Assembly (NCBI GenBank): GCA_001940725.1
Contig: MDVR01000047.1
Span: forward strand, 1 to 64,000
DNA: 64,000 nucleotides
Source of the DNA: Candidatus Heimdallarchaeota archaeon LC_2
GTDB taxonomy: Archaea; Asgardarchaeota; Heimdallarchaeia; Heimdallarchaeales; Kariarchaeaceae
Reading direction: 5' to 3'
The notes beneath the pieces are model-generated. The model made no database searches, was not told where the DNA came from, and worked only from the letters and a program-made list of their open reading frames with translations. The translations under genes and the position numbers were made by a program. Below, one piece after another: positions 9,631 through 19,095 of the stretch (positions are counted from its first letter, which is position 1; each line of letters starts with the position of its first letter).

Positions 9631-10965
9631 TTATTCATTGGATACTTTTTTCGTAGTTGTCTTGGTGGATTTCTTCTCCTCCTTTTTCTTCTCTTCCTTT
9701 TTTGCACCATAGATTTTAGATTGATTTTCCTCAATGTATGTCTTGGGCTTTTTGGCACTGGGATCCAGATGAACCAATTCGTTTCCCATACCGTCCAGTG
9801 AGATGTAGCCTTTTTCTTTGTATTCAGTTGCCTGTTTGAATATCTGATCATAACTATTAGGGTCTGCAATTCCCATGGGGCCAATCAGATAGAAGCCCTT
9901 GCCCTCGGGTAAGAAACCACAATCAACTATTGTTGCTCTACCTACCTTTAACCCCACATGACCCGCTGGTTTGTCATCGAAACCAAAATCTTTCCTCTGT
10001 GCTTTGGTGGCTTTGTGTAGAACCATACGAATATCTGATGCATGACCCATTACTGCCCCACCTTGGGCACCAAGTTCGGGAGTTCCCATTTGACCACCAA
10101 TATTTGATCTCACATGATTGGTATAGAAAACAACCATATTGAAAAGTACAGCCATATTCTTAAGTTTATCCAGAACTCGTTTGAGATGCTTTTGTCTTGG
10201 TTGAAGTTTGGCTAGATCTGATCCACCGACGGGATATTGTGATTTGAGTGCATCCATGATGGAATCAATTACTACAATTCCAATATCCTTCTCCTTGGCA
10301 ACCTTGGTGATCTCATCAAGTGCTAATTCAACTTCATCCATAGAATCAGCTCGTGAATATAGGAATTTATCCTTCATCTTCTCCATATCAGCACCCCAAT
10401 ATCTAGCCAGATATTTGAAACGATCCAGCACAAATGCTCCTTCAGTATCGATATAGGCAACTCCCCTCTCCCAGCCGCCTCTTTCCTTGGATGCCATAAC
10501 CATGGCAGCAGCTGTATAACAGATCTGGGTCTTGCCCATGGCTGGTTCACCATAGAACTCAACCATCGTTTTTGATCGCCATCCAACTTGTCCTCCCGAA
10601 TATGTCAGCATCTCATCCAATGAGGATGAGCCTGTGGGGAGATAATTGAAATCTTCTTCTCTTTTTACCATTCCTTCATAGTTGATAACTAAGTTTCCCT
10701 TCAACTTGACTTTGAGGGCATGATTAAAGATTACTTTCGCATTGGCAGCTGAGATTCCTTCAATATCTTCTATTTCTTTTGCTGATAGTGCTAAAATCCC
10801 TGAATAATCCTCGAATCCGGCATTTGTTAAAGCACTTTTGGCACGCTTCTGAGCACTTGGAGTTTTGAACCCTGCTTCCACAAGGAATTCATCCATGGTA
10901 GGCTCAGCTAAGTATGTAATTCCTTCCAACTCAAAAGTCGGACGGTCTTCGGCTTGTGTAACCAT
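9631..10965 (-). CDS. RadA/Rad51-like recombinase paralogue 1
   Basis: 444 residues. The N-terminal helix-hairpin-helix region (about residues 25-85) reads like RadA. The ATPase core has Walker A GEPAMGKT (139-146) and Walker B IVVIDS (230-235). The L2-like loop NIGGQMGTPELGAQGG and the motif YTNHV also resemble RadA. RadA forms ATP-dependent filaments on single-stranded DNA for strand exchange. Compared with a usual RadA of about 320-350 residues it is longer, ending in a Lys/Glu-rich tail (KKEEKKKEEKKS). It is the most RadA-like of three paralogues here, and the only one with a normal L2 glycine-rich loop. A strong TATA box lies 25 bases upstream. It could be the functional recombinase of the element. 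Confidence 0.9.
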   Translation of the reverse strand: MVTQAEDRPTFELEGITYLAEPTMDEFLVEAGFKTPSAQKRAKSALTNAGFEDYSGILALSAKEIEDIEGISAANAKVIFNHALKVKLKGNLVINYEGMVKREEDFNYLPTGSSSLDEMLTYSGGQVGWRSKTMVEFYGEPAMGKTQICYTAAAMVMASKERGGWERGVAYIDTEGAFVLDRFKYLARYWGADMEKMKDKFLYSRADSMDEVELALDEITKVAKEKDIGIVVIDSIMDALKSQYPVGGSDLAKLQPRQKHLKRVLDKLKNMAVLFNMVVFYTNHVRSNIGGQMGTPELGAQGGAVMGHASDIRMVLHKATKAQRKDFGFDDKPAGHVGLKVGRATIVDCGFLPEGKGFYLIGPMGIADPNSYDQIFKQATEYKEKGYISLDGMGNELVHLDPSAKKPKTYIEENQSKIYGAKKEEKKKEEKKSTKTTTKKVSNE

Positions 10966-10989
10966 AGGATAATCATAAGTCTCAAAATC

Positions 10990-10998
10990 TATTTAAGT
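10990..10998 (-). promoter_or_regulatory. TATA box for RadA-like gene 1
   Basis: Minus strand ACTTAAATAGATTTT, 25 bases before the ATG at 10965, so the transcript is probably leaderless. It is the same box as at many genes in this window. Confidence 0.65.
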
Positions 10999-11006
10999 AA
11001 CCACAA

Positions 11007-11249
11007 CTAGTGCTTCTGGTATTTTTTCTGTTCCATTGGTCTCATAAGTGCTACCAGTGTAAGGGCTAATAGGAACAAGAGTACCGCATCACCCATAGTT
11101 AGTGTTGTGTCCCCTATAATGATATATTCGCCTTCTTTTCGCACAAAATATTTGTCTATTATGAATAGAGCCGCTGGTACTAGTATGATTGATAACCTTC
11201 GCATTAATGATACTGTTTCTTCTTTGTTAGTATCCAGTAGGTTTGCCAT
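11007..11249 (-). CDS. Small two-pass membrane protein
   Basis: 80 residues from the ATG at 11249. The longer frame from 11267 would start inside the expected initiator region, too close to the TATA box at 11271-11279. Two hydrophobic segments (about residues 19-33 and 52-69) flank a short loop, and the ends are charged (PMEQKKYQKH tail). No family is recognised. It is placed between the 160-residue gene and RadA-like gene 1 on the same strand, each with its own TATA box. Confidence 0.6.
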   Translation of the reverse strand: MANLLDTNKEETVSLMRRLSIILVPAALFIIDKYFVRKEGEYIIIGDTTLTMGDAVLLFLLALTLVALMRPMEQKKYQKH

Positions 11250-11270
11250 TAATATTACATAAGTCAAATT

Positions 11271-11279
11271 TTATTTAAG
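11271..11279 (-). promoter_or_regulatory. TATA box for the small membrane protein
   Basis: Minus strand ACTTAAATAAAATTTGA, 30 bases upstream of ATG 11249. It matches the shared promoter type and decides the start codon. Confidence 0.6.
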
Positions 11280-11303
11280 TAACAAATCTTTGATTGATTA
11301 ATC

Positions 11304-11786
11304 TTAATTATTTAATTCTGTTTTTTTACTTCTTTTGAATTCCTTTCCCCCGTAACTATATTCGTAGGCCGCGATAGCTCTCGCTAGCACCACTCTAGAA
11401 TGATAAGGATTGTATGGTTTATACTGGGCCTCATCGAATTTATCACATGCGAGCTGAATTCGATATTTCATTTCTATGCCCTCATCCGTAAGTATGGCAA
11501 TGCCTTTTAGAATTAGTTTAAAGCTTTCTTTATCCGAATTCTCAATGGTATCATCCTCAGAGAGGGGCTGAATGATTGTTTTAATCCTGTTTATCAATGT
11601 TTCAAGATAAACATCAACCGAGATAAATAGATCACTTGAAGATTGTAAACGATCTATAATGTCTATTTTTTCCGCAAATAGTAGATCATAACCCTCGACG
11701 AGTTTACTTCTATCTGATTCAGGGATGGTTGAATCCTCAATCAATGGTTTTACCATTTCTTTTAAGAAATTTAGAACTTGATCCAT
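11304..11786 (-). CDS. Helical protein of unknown function
   Basis: 160 residues, predicted almost wholly helical, rich in Glu, Asp, Ile and Leu, with a basic C-terminal end. No signal peptide or membrane segment. A repeated pattern (ETLINRIKTIIQPLSEDDTIENSDKE compared with NFLKEMVKPLIEDSTIPESDRS, each trimmed here) suggests an internal duplication: both units have a helix, P-L-x-E/I-D-x-T-I, then a second helix. It has its own TATA box (atttatataag, about 11820-11830) and possibly an SD-like ggag before the ATG. Function is unknown. Confidence 0.6.
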   Translation of the reverse strand: MDQVLNFLKEMVKPLIEDSTIPESDRSKLVEGYDLLFAEKIDIIDRLQSSSDLFISVDVYLETLINRIKTIIQPLSEDDTIENSDKESFKLILKGIAILTDEGIEMKYRIQLACDKFDEAQYKPYNPYHSRVVLARAIAAYEYSYGGKEFKRSKKTELNN

Positions 11787-11954
11787 AGATTATCTCCATT
11801 TATTCTTACAATATGATTCTTATATAAATAATTGAGAAAGTAATCTAATAATTTTCTGTTTATTTATATATAAATGATCTCTTCAATATATTAGGCGATA
11901 CAAATAGCTTCTGCTGATAAATCACTGAATTCAACTTCTATTAAATCCAATGCC

Positions 11955-13559
11955 TTGAGGGGGGAGATTAGAGGTAGTAATGGCTTTGGTCTTTCTATTA
12001 GCAATACTGCAATGAAGATTGTTGTTCCTAATAATATCTCGAACAAGCAGCTCATTCGATTTGAAGACGCAGTTTTTCATACTATTTCAAAGCATCTGGG
12101 TTCACAAACTAAATCCAATGATGAAAAATCTATATTGGACAATATATCAAGTTCTCATAAGATTGATTTAAAGAAAATTTTACAATTGACAGAAGAAATT
12201 GCCAACCCAATTTATCTACATAAAGGAGATATCCAGAAGAATATTGATGAACACAATTCTTTATTCATTGATGGATTAGCTCCAGATATTGGGTGGAAAT
12301 TACAATTATTGCTAGATAGTTGGCATGAAGGTGATCCTTATCTTTTTCCAGAGATAAAACTACGGATCTATAATATGCGACTTCAATTCCAGAATAATGA
12401 TTTATCGAAGCTTCATGATTTTTATGAAAATATCTATGATTTTGATAGAATACTATCCTTGAAGACTTTATTCAGTAGTATTGAAAGAAAAGAACTCTAT
12501 GCTGATGAGATAGCAGTTTTAGTATTCAAAAATCGTTTAGATGTTTATCTGAAGAAGGATTTGTATAATCTTGACAAAATTGATTTTGTCCAACCAGAAT
12601 TGGATTTGAATAACGGTTATAATATTTTAGTATCCAATCAGAATACCTTGGATTCTATTCGTGACCTCAGCAAACCCAAGATAATGACAATAATAGATGC
12701 AATACTAAACAATGCAGAAGAATTAGGATTTGATAAATTATTAACAACACAAATTCGAGATAATTTCATAAATAACTTCTCCATAGCCCCTCAAATTAGT
12801 ATTGATGATTTCACTTATTTACTGGAACAAGTGGATAATCTATTCTTGAAAAGACTTCCAAATAAACAAATTAAACCAGATAATATCTCAATGGATTTAG
12901 ATGTCTTACATTATTTCAGAACCCTAGCCGATAGCAATATCAGTTTAGAGGAACTATTGACTATTTCAACTAAATTCATTCATATATCAGATATTAGTCA
13001 GGAATATACGAATGAGGATCAATCAATGGATAGAGAGATGTTCGAAATAGCAAAGTTATCTGGAAAACCAATTATCAGAACCAGATATTTTCTCAATAAC
13101 CCTGAGAAATTCTTCATTAGGAATATGGATCTGAGTGGTATTCGTATGATAAAACAACCAGATATGCGTATTCTGGGTAAGCTAAAACATTTGAAAACAC
13201 TTAAACTAAACAACAATAGATCAAGTGGTGAATTTGATATTTCAGCTTTAGATTTTGGTGAAATTCCCGATCTTGAGATTCTCTATCTGAAAAATTGTGG
13301 ATTGAATAGCTTAACTTCAAAGATGTTTGCTGCATGTACCAAATTACAAATCATTCATGCTGAGGGTAATCCCATTAAACAGATTGAGGAAAATTGTTTT
13401 GCGGGCTTAGAGATTAAAGAGTTGCATATCGATATACTTGATAATCAGGACTTTTCAGAGGATATTAGAGAAATACTTGATATGACTGTAGTAAATAAAG
13501 AAATGCGACAGAAACGTATAATTGAAAATTTATGTCAAAATAGTACAAAATCATCGTAG
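11955..13559 (+). CDS. Leucine-rich-repeat protein
   Basis: 534 residues from a TTG. ATG 12012, giving MKIVVPNN, is an alternative start. The first 390 residues are helical without known motifs. The C-terminal part (about residues 395-510) holds leucine-rich repeats such as LKHLKTLKLNNN, LEILYLKNCGLNSL and LQIIHAEGNPIKQIEENCF. LRR solenoids bind proteins. No signal peptide, so a cytosolic partner is likely. It stands alone on the plus strand between leftward genes, and no strong TATA box sits at the expected place. Confidence 0.65.
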   Translation: MRGEIRGSNGFGLSISNTAMKIVVPNNISNKQLIRFEDAVFHTISKHLGSQTKSNDEKSILDNISSSHKIDLKKILQLTEEIANPIYLHKGDIQKNIDEHNSLFIDGLAPDIGWKLQLLLDSWHEGDPYLFPEIKLRIYNMRLQFQNNDLSKLHDFYENIYDFDRILSLKTLFSSIERKELYADEIAVLVFKNRLDVYLKKDLYNLDKIDFVQPELDLNNGYNILVSNQNTLDSIRDLSKPKIMTIIDAILNNAEELGFDKLLTTQIRDNFINNFSIAPQISIDDFTYLLEQVDNLFLKRLPNKQIKPDNISMDLDVLHYFRTLADSNISLEELLTISTKFIHISDISQEYTNEDQSMDREMFEIAKLSGKPIIRTRYFLNNPEKFFIRNMDLSGIRMIKQPDMRILGKLKHLKTLKLNNNRSSGEFDISALDFGEIPDLEILYLKNCGLNSLTSKMFAACTKLQIIHAEGNPIKQIEENCFAGLEIKELHIDILDNQDFSEDIREILDMTVVNKEMRQKRIIENLCQNSTKSS

Positions 13560-13810
13560 GATTTAATGCAGTTTTCACTAAAGGTGTCATCCCATCCAAA
13601 GACCAAATTTCGATTTATTACCAAATTTACCCTATTCGTTGCTTTGAAATTATTTGTTACTTATTAAATATATTTTGTGATTAGGATTTTGAAATATCAA
13701 AAATGTCTCTGGATCAATTCGAAGTCATTCAAGTTTAGTTTTTGATTTTTTTCTTTCAAATCCTTCTGTTCAAAGTTTTCGAAAATTGTTAAGTTTGATA
13801 ATCAAAAAAT

Positions 13811-14413
13811 TTAGCAAATCGGGTTGCACCCTCCTCCACCTCCACCTGTATATTCTATAACTTTGATCCCGTCAAATATTGCATTCACAGAACTATACCC
13901 TACTTCGAATCCAATTGTTAATATTTTATCAGATGCGGACCATCCCATGCCAATCAGGGTGGAATAACTAATGGATCTCAAGTACCAAGTATTTGAATTT
14001 GATCCAAAAAAGTCGAACCATGTATGGGCCCCTACATTATAACCTGAAACATCTTTATTGATCCAGACTCTGACATGTGAATTGTCATTATAAGTATAAT
14101 GATAAAATCTAATTGACAGTACCTCACTTAATAAATACTGAACATTTTGATAAATGCCTGAACTGTAACTGAAGGGTAGCCACACGGAAATGCTTCCATG
14201 TTTAACAGGACTAATCTTTGCAACAGCATCTTCACGAGGGTTTAACCAATCATCAAACCCATACCTAAATACCCCAGATTGTGGATCATAATAGGTGTAA
14301 TAATTTTCAAAACTACTATTAACCAATGGGTCTGTAGGTGTACCTGAAACATGCATCGATAATATTATAATAAGAATAAAATTTAGGTATAGTAAATTTG
14401 TTTTCTTATTCAT
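13811..14413 (-). CDS. Secreted carbohydrate-binding-like beta protein
   Basis: 200 residues. Residues 1-24 form a signal peptide (basic start, Leu/Ile core, cleavage after HVSG). The mature part begins with the pattern LVNSSFE, typical of jelly-roll carbohydrate-binding modules (l-N-x-s-F-E, then the W of the domain). It is rich in Tyr, Trp and Ser. It ends with a Gly6 run and CNPIC. No membrane anchor is seen. It probably acts on the cell surface or outside. The CBM call is a fold-level guess. Confidence 0.6.
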   Translation of the reverse strand: MNKKTNLLYLNFILIIILSMHVSGTPTDPLVNSSFENYYTYYDPQSGVFRYGFDDWLNPREDAVAKISPVKHGSISVWLPFSYSSGIYQNVQYLLSEVLSIRFYHYTYNDNSHVRVWINKDVSGYNVGAHTWFDFFGSNSNTWYLRSISYSTLIGMGWSASDKILTIGFEVGYSSVNAIFDGIKVIEYTGGGGGGCNPIC

Positions 14414-14737
14414 ATTCTTACCTCCCCTCTTGAAAATTTAGAAATGTTTATAGTTCTCAATTTCTTTTTTTGTGTTTTTATATTTAATTTTTCCATTTTA
14501 ATACCTCAGATCTTTTGATCTAAACCATCGATCGATCAAATGAGCTTTTCATTTGCTAATTGATCAAATGTATACTAACCAAACAAGCAAATTCATATTT
14601 AAATCTTACTGGAGATCAAAAGAGAGTAGGTAAAAATTGGAATTCGTGGATAAGCACTTTTTACCCCCAATTAGTTAAAAATTTCAATTATGAGAAGTTC
14701 TCAGCTCATTTTTGCACATCACTAACTGATTCAATAA
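14414..14737. other. Intergenic region with small hairpins
   Basis: It lies downstream of the TPR gene and upstream of the secreted gene, both leftward. It holds short inverted repeats (AGATC-ttt-GATCT near 14510, AAATGA-gcttt-TCATTT near 14538-14554) and an ATCGATCGATC stretch. These could end transcription of the TPR gene. A 62-codon frame at 14560-14748 is not convincing. Confidence 0.35.
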
Positions 14738-17479
14738 TCAACTTATAGTATCTTGATCAATCATAAAATCTAGTGTGTCCAATTCCTTCTTTAAAAATTC
14801 ATTTATCCCTGACAATTCAAATTCAGCTGATTGTAAACTAATGGCTAATTCAGAGGTTTGTCCCCGTTTTTGTAAATTCTTAAACCTCTCTTGTTTAATT
14901 AATATTTCATCATATAGTCTTAGCAACCCGAGCGATTGAGCTTTATTTGCCGCTTCAGACAGGGTACTCAAGTATTCATCTGTTTCAGAGTCAATTGCCT
15001 TCAAATATGCTTTAATAATGATAAGCTCAACCTTTAGTAATTCGTTAGAATTAATATTTGCATGTTCATACAGTTCATTAAAAAGTAAATCAGATATTTT
15101 CCTAACCTCTTTGGTTCTTTTGGAATAATATCTATTAGTTATGAGTTTTAATCTCTGTAACTTCAGAATAGAAGAATATTCATAAGCAACCTTACTCATC
15201 AATGATATTTTTTGATATGCAGATTCAGTTAATATTTCCTCTATCACGCGTGGATATTGTTGTTTTTCTAGAATTGAAATGATAGCTCGTAAATATTGCA
15301 GCTCTACACTTTCAGAATCTTCTAACTGTCGTAATTTGTTCATTTCTAAAAATAATTCCTGACTCTTTGGTTCGTTCCCGGAAATCATCTCCAGCATAAA
15401 CCATATAGAGAGGGTTTCCATCATTTGGGCAGAATTCCCTATTGTCTGAACTAACTCATGACACTCTTTTATCAAACGAAGTCCTTCATTTGGGTTTTTT
15501 AAGGATGAATTTATGTTAGCTAAACTCATCAGTAGAATGATGTAGTATTGTATATTCGCCTTCTTAGTCTCTTCGATATCTATACTATCATATATTTTTT
15601 TAGCTGCAATTATATCTCCTCGAAGTCGGTAGGTTTCCGCAATATCCATTTGAGTCTTGATGATTCGCTTTTTGTCATTATATGCAAGAGCAATTTCACT
15701 TCGTTTGTGGTGTAATTTTAGAGCTTCCTTAAAATTTCCAGTTCTAAGCATGAGGTGAGCATACCTGTCGTAAAAATGAACACTCATCCTACCATCCACT
15801 TTAATTAAGTCTTGGAACCTATCATCATGATCAAGAGTATCAATTATTCTTTGCCCTACTTGCAACATCATCATATCTGCATATGATGATACTAGGTTCA
15901 TTAAACCCATATAGTAAACTTCCTCCAATCCAATCTTTTTGGCCATTTCAACACCACGATTAATATAAAAGATTGCTTCTTCAGTCTTACCCAATCTTCT
16001 GTATGCAAGTCCCATATTAGAATATACTTTGGCAAGATATTCCTTTGAACCAACCCTCTCCAATGTTTTTCTAGCCAAATTGGCCATATTAATCGCCTCT
16101 TCATAGTTCCCAGCTCTCCACTGAAGATTACCTAATCTAACTGTAATTATAGCTAGTTCGTATACTAGTTTTGATTCTGTGGCTAGATCTTTTGCTTTCT
16201 TGTAATATGAAAAAGCTGCATCGAAATTAGTACCTCGACTATTAATCACACCGAGTAAAGAAAGAGCCCTCACTATTTCTAAGTTATGATCAATACTCTC
16301 TGACATATCTAAGCCCTCATAAGCCAACGCAGTTGCGTTTTCATATTTACCAAGTTCCAATTCCCATTTGGCTTTAGTTATCAGATAACGAGAGTAAGTC
16401 TCAGGATAATTCTTGAGAATAAGGTAATTAGGCTTCGATTCCACCTTCCGAATGTAAGGTTCAATCTCCCTCATTTTTCTTGACATTAAAAGATATTCTA
16501 AGTACAGACAATGAAGCGTGTTCTGATCATCATGACTGAAATCATACATAAATTGAAAATCATTATTCAACAAAGCATCAAGTTTTGATTTAAATTTCGT
16601 AATATCCGTGAGAAAATAATAGAGATCTACTTGTTGAACCTGGATTGTTGGATTTTCAATAATTCCTGGGTGTGACAAAAGATTGATAGCTTCCAAAAAT
16701 CGTCCTTCAGCCTTCATCTTGTATACTTGATTTTTGATCTCTTCCAGATCATCGTTTATAGGTCTGTCGAAGATTTTTGCAATAGTCGGAGATGCTATTA
16801 ATTGCTCTATTGATAAAACAGGAATTTCGGGTTCTTGATCCCCAATCAACGGATTTCTTAGTACAATTGGTTGTAATAAATTTCCATAATTATTGCTAAG
16901 TTCGTGTAAATCTTTTAGAACAGGTAGGTCAAGCAAGTTATCTTTTTCAATGAAATTAAGTATCTGCATGTTTTGGAGTGTTTGAGACCTGTGAAGATGT
17001 CGAAATTCGATATGAGTATCCCCATGTATTATTTCCCAAAATTTTGTAGTTCTTAGCAATTGGCGTAGTATTTGCTGTTTTTGTTCATCTAACGGAGTGA
17101 AGAATTCCGAAATCCTCTCGATCAGTCTATTGATTCCTTCCAAAATCCCTTCTCTCATTAATAAATTAAATTCAGGTTCAGGTAATTTTAGGAAAAATTT
17201 ATCGCGTCCTTTTTTCTCAGTAGTAATCAATCCACTGGTTTCCAATTCTCGAATCGAATTTTGAACAGATATTGTCTTATACCCAAATATTTTATGATAC
17301 TTGGAAATGTGATCAACGACCTTTCTTACTGTAAATATCTCCTCATTGACTTGCAAATAAGTGAGATGTCGCTGTAAATACATATTCATCGTTAAAATAT
17401 GTAAAAAATAGCTAGTTTGATAGTAAGGAAAGTAGATATCATTAATGAATTGCTTGACGTGAGGTTCTAAGGCTGCCAT
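14738..17479 (-). CDS. Winged-helix plus TPR-repeat protein
   Basis: 913 residues. The N-terminal 130 residues look like a winged helix-turn-helix (VRKVVDHISKYHKIFGYKT region, then the LETSGLITTEKKG wing). From about residue 250 to 800 it is an array of TPR repeats, e.g. LSLLGVINSRGTNFDAAFSYY, LGNLQWRAGNYEEAI and YSNMGLAYRRLGKTEEAIFY. TPR solenoids are protein-protein scaffolds. A DNA-binding head on a TPR body resembles large regulators of the MalT/AfsR kind, but without their NTPase domain. It has a TATA box about 75 bases upstream. Target and signal are unknown. Confidence 0.75.
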   Translation of the reverse strand: MAALEPHVKQFINDIYFPYYQTSYFLHILTMNMYLQRHLTYLQVNEEIFTVRKVVDHISKYHKIFGYKTISVQNSIRELETSGLITTEKKGRDKFFLKLPEPEFNLLMREGILEGINRLIERISEFFTPLDEQKQQILRQLLRTTKFWEIIHGDTHIEFRHLHRSQTLQNMQILNFIEKDNLLDLPVLKDLHELSNNYGNLLQPIVLRNPLIGDQEPEIPVLSIEQLIASPTIAKIFDRPINDDLEEIKNQVYKMKAEGRFLEAINLLSHPGIIENPTIQVQQVDLYYFLTDITKFKSKLDALLNNDFQFMYDFSHDDQNTLHCLYLEYLLMSRKMREIEPYIRKVESKPNYLILKNYPETYSRYLITKAKWELELGKYENATALAYEGLDMSESIDHNLEIVRALSLLGVINSRGTNFDAAFSYYKKAKDLATESKLVYELAIITVRLGNLQWRAGNYEEAINMANLARKTLERVGSKEYLAKVYSNMGLAYRRLGKTEEAIFYINRGVEMAKKIGLEEVYYMGLMNLVSSYADMMMLQVGQRIIDTLDHDDRFQDLIKVDGRMSVHFYDRYAHLMLRTGNFKEALKLHHKRSEIALAYNDKKRIIKTQMDIAETYRLRGDIIAAKKIYDSIDIEETKKANIQYYIILLMSLANINSSLKNPNEGLRLIKECHELVQTIGNSAQMMETLSIWFMLEMISGNEPKSQELFLEMNKLRQLEDSESVELQYLRAIISILEKQQYPRVIEEILTESAYQKISLMSKVAYEYSSILKLQRLKLITNRYYSKRTKEVRKISDLLFNELYEHANINSNELLKVELIIIKAYLKAIDSETDEYLSTLSEAANKAQSLGLLRLYDEILIKQERFKNLQKRGQTSELAISLQSAEFELSGINEFLKKELDTLDFMIDQDTIS

Positions 17480-17827
17480 TAAGTAATTCGCCTAGTGGAA
17501 ATCTCCTGCATATCTAGCTGGTTGTTCCAACAAATCAGTGTAAATATTGAGGTTTATAAATCATATATGAAAATAATCTAGCTTGCCTCAATTTATTTTC
17601 ATCATTTTGTGATAAAAGTTCACTACTCACTACACCAAATTTTGGTACTCAACAACAAATTCAATTGGCCTAGTTATTATTTTGATTTTATAAGAAATTA
17701 TACTTAATCACCAATCATTACAGAGCCTGGATCCTTTGATTTTTTAAATAAGATTACAGCTTTCAACTTCTTCTTTATCTCCCATTGTATTCTCCACAAA
17801 ATCGATCGATCGAGATTTGATTGAATA
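17480..17827. other. Intergenic region with GATC-rich palindrome
   Basis: It contains the probable promoter of the TPR gene (atttataaac on the minus strand, about 17553-17562) and an ATCGATCGATCGA stretch at about 17803-17815, just behind RadA-like gene 2. No gene was seen. Confidence 0.4.
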
Positions 17828-19090
17828 TTAACCTAGTAACTCATTCAAATCATTAACATGATCCGTTGGTAATTCTATTGTGCTTGAATTATAAGATTTG
17901 ATACCCTTATTTGTAATACTATAGTTGATAGATACTTTAGGAAGATAAGAGCAGTTTTCTATCAATGCCTGTAATTTGGATTGATCATCTTTGTCTGGAG
18001 TCAGATAGATACGCAAATCAGATGAATGTGCAAGTGTTGGCCCGCCCATTGGTGACTGGACATAGACCAATCTTTTCATCAGTCTGATCAGATTTGTTAG
18101 ATCATCGCTGGTATCATTTGGAAAGTCATCTGCAATGTTTAATGGTATCTTCAATCTCCCCACCTTTGTATGATTAGTATATAGAACTATTAGATTATGA
18201 TTTCTTGCCATCGATCGCAATCGTCTCATTGTTCTCCTCAAATGCAATTGTCGAACTGCAATATTATCCCAGGAGTTATCAATTGTTACAGGATATGTGT
18301 TTTGTAAAAGCTGCATAATAGAATCTATCACAATCATCCCCACATTATTTTCTGATAATGAATGAGATAGTTCTTGCAGTAATAGATCTAGTTCATCAAA
18401 GCTATCAATTCTTGATAGCATAACATTATCCTTGATTGATCGCTGTGATAATTTGTTTTCAACTGCAATTTGTTTTATCCTGGTATAGTTAAACCCTTCT
18501 TCTGAATCTATGTATACCACACGCTTACCAACCTGCAACATACTACACGTGGCAGTCATACACCATTGGGTTTTACCCACACCATCAGATCCACAGATCT
18601 CAATCAATGATTTGGATCTTAATCCCTGCTTGCCATTCATGTGTTTAAACAAAATGGTATCAATTTCTTTAACAAATTCAAGATAAAAATACTGGGTCTC
18701 TAGTAATTCTAATATATCAGATCCAAGTATTAATGGGCCCTTGTGTTTTATTCTTACCAGATGTTGAATTAATTTATTTGCATTTTGTTGAGAAAAGCTT
18801 TCAAGGTGTAGTATCCTTGATTTGCTGAAATCATACAGATCATCTATAGTCTCTACACCCTGAAGGCGAAATTCCCTTAGTATTGCTCTAAACACCCTGA
18901 TATTGGTTATTTTCGCTTCTACTAACAATTCTTGTAGCGAAGGTCTTACCAAATATTTCCTCCCCTCAAATTCAAACACTTCTCTGTTAATATAAGTGAT
19001 AATAGGTGGTGAAATTGATTTGAAACGGTCGGTTGTTTCATCAGTGAGCGAATGATGGGATGTATCTTTAATTGTTTCCACATTTCTCAC
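17828..19090 (-). CDS. RadA-like ATPase paralogue 2
   Basis: 420 residues. The N-terminal helix-hairpin-helix part (about residues 50-115) is recognisable but weak. The ATPase core has Walker A GSDGVGKT (167-174), Walker B GMIVIDS (251-257) and the YTNH motif. The L2-like region after YTNH lacks the Gly-rich PxLGxxW/Q stretch of true RadA and has a different sequence with an acidic insert (DDFPNDTSDD). It may therefore have lost strand exchange and act as a mediator, like RadB or Rad51 paralogues. It starts 5 bases after the stop of the TPR gene and so belongs to the operon 21057-17828 with TPR, coiled-coil and longin-like proteins. Confidence 0.8.
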   Translation of the reverse strand: MRNVETIKDTSHHSLTDETTDRFKSISPPIITYINREVFEFEGRKYLVRPSLQELLVEAKITNIRVFRAILREFRLQGVETIDDLYDFSKSRILHLESFSQQNANKLIQHLVRIKHKGPLILGSDILELLETQYFYLEFVKEIDTILFKHMNGKQGLRSKSLIEICGSDGVGKTQWCMTATCSMLQVGKRVVYIDSEEGFNYTRIKQIAVENKLSQRSIKDNVMLSRIDSFDELDLLLQELSHSLSENNVGMIVIDSIMQLLQNTYPVTIDNSWDNIAVRQLHLRRTMRRLRSMARNHNLIVLYTNHTKVGRLKIPLNIADDFPNDTSDDLTNLIRLMKRLVYVQSPMGGPTLAHSSDLRIYLTPDKDDQSKLQALIENCSYLPKVSINYSITNKGIKSYNSSTIELPTDHVNDLNELLG

Positions 19091-19095
19091 CCAAA

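Noticed and set aside
9624..9884. Arg/Lys-rich leftward frame
   Set aside because: It is a shadow of the basic tail of RadA-like gene 1.
14560..14748. 62-codon frame on the plus strand
   Set aside because: TTG start, no promoter at the right distance, overlaps the end of the TPR gene and sits in a hairpin-rich region.
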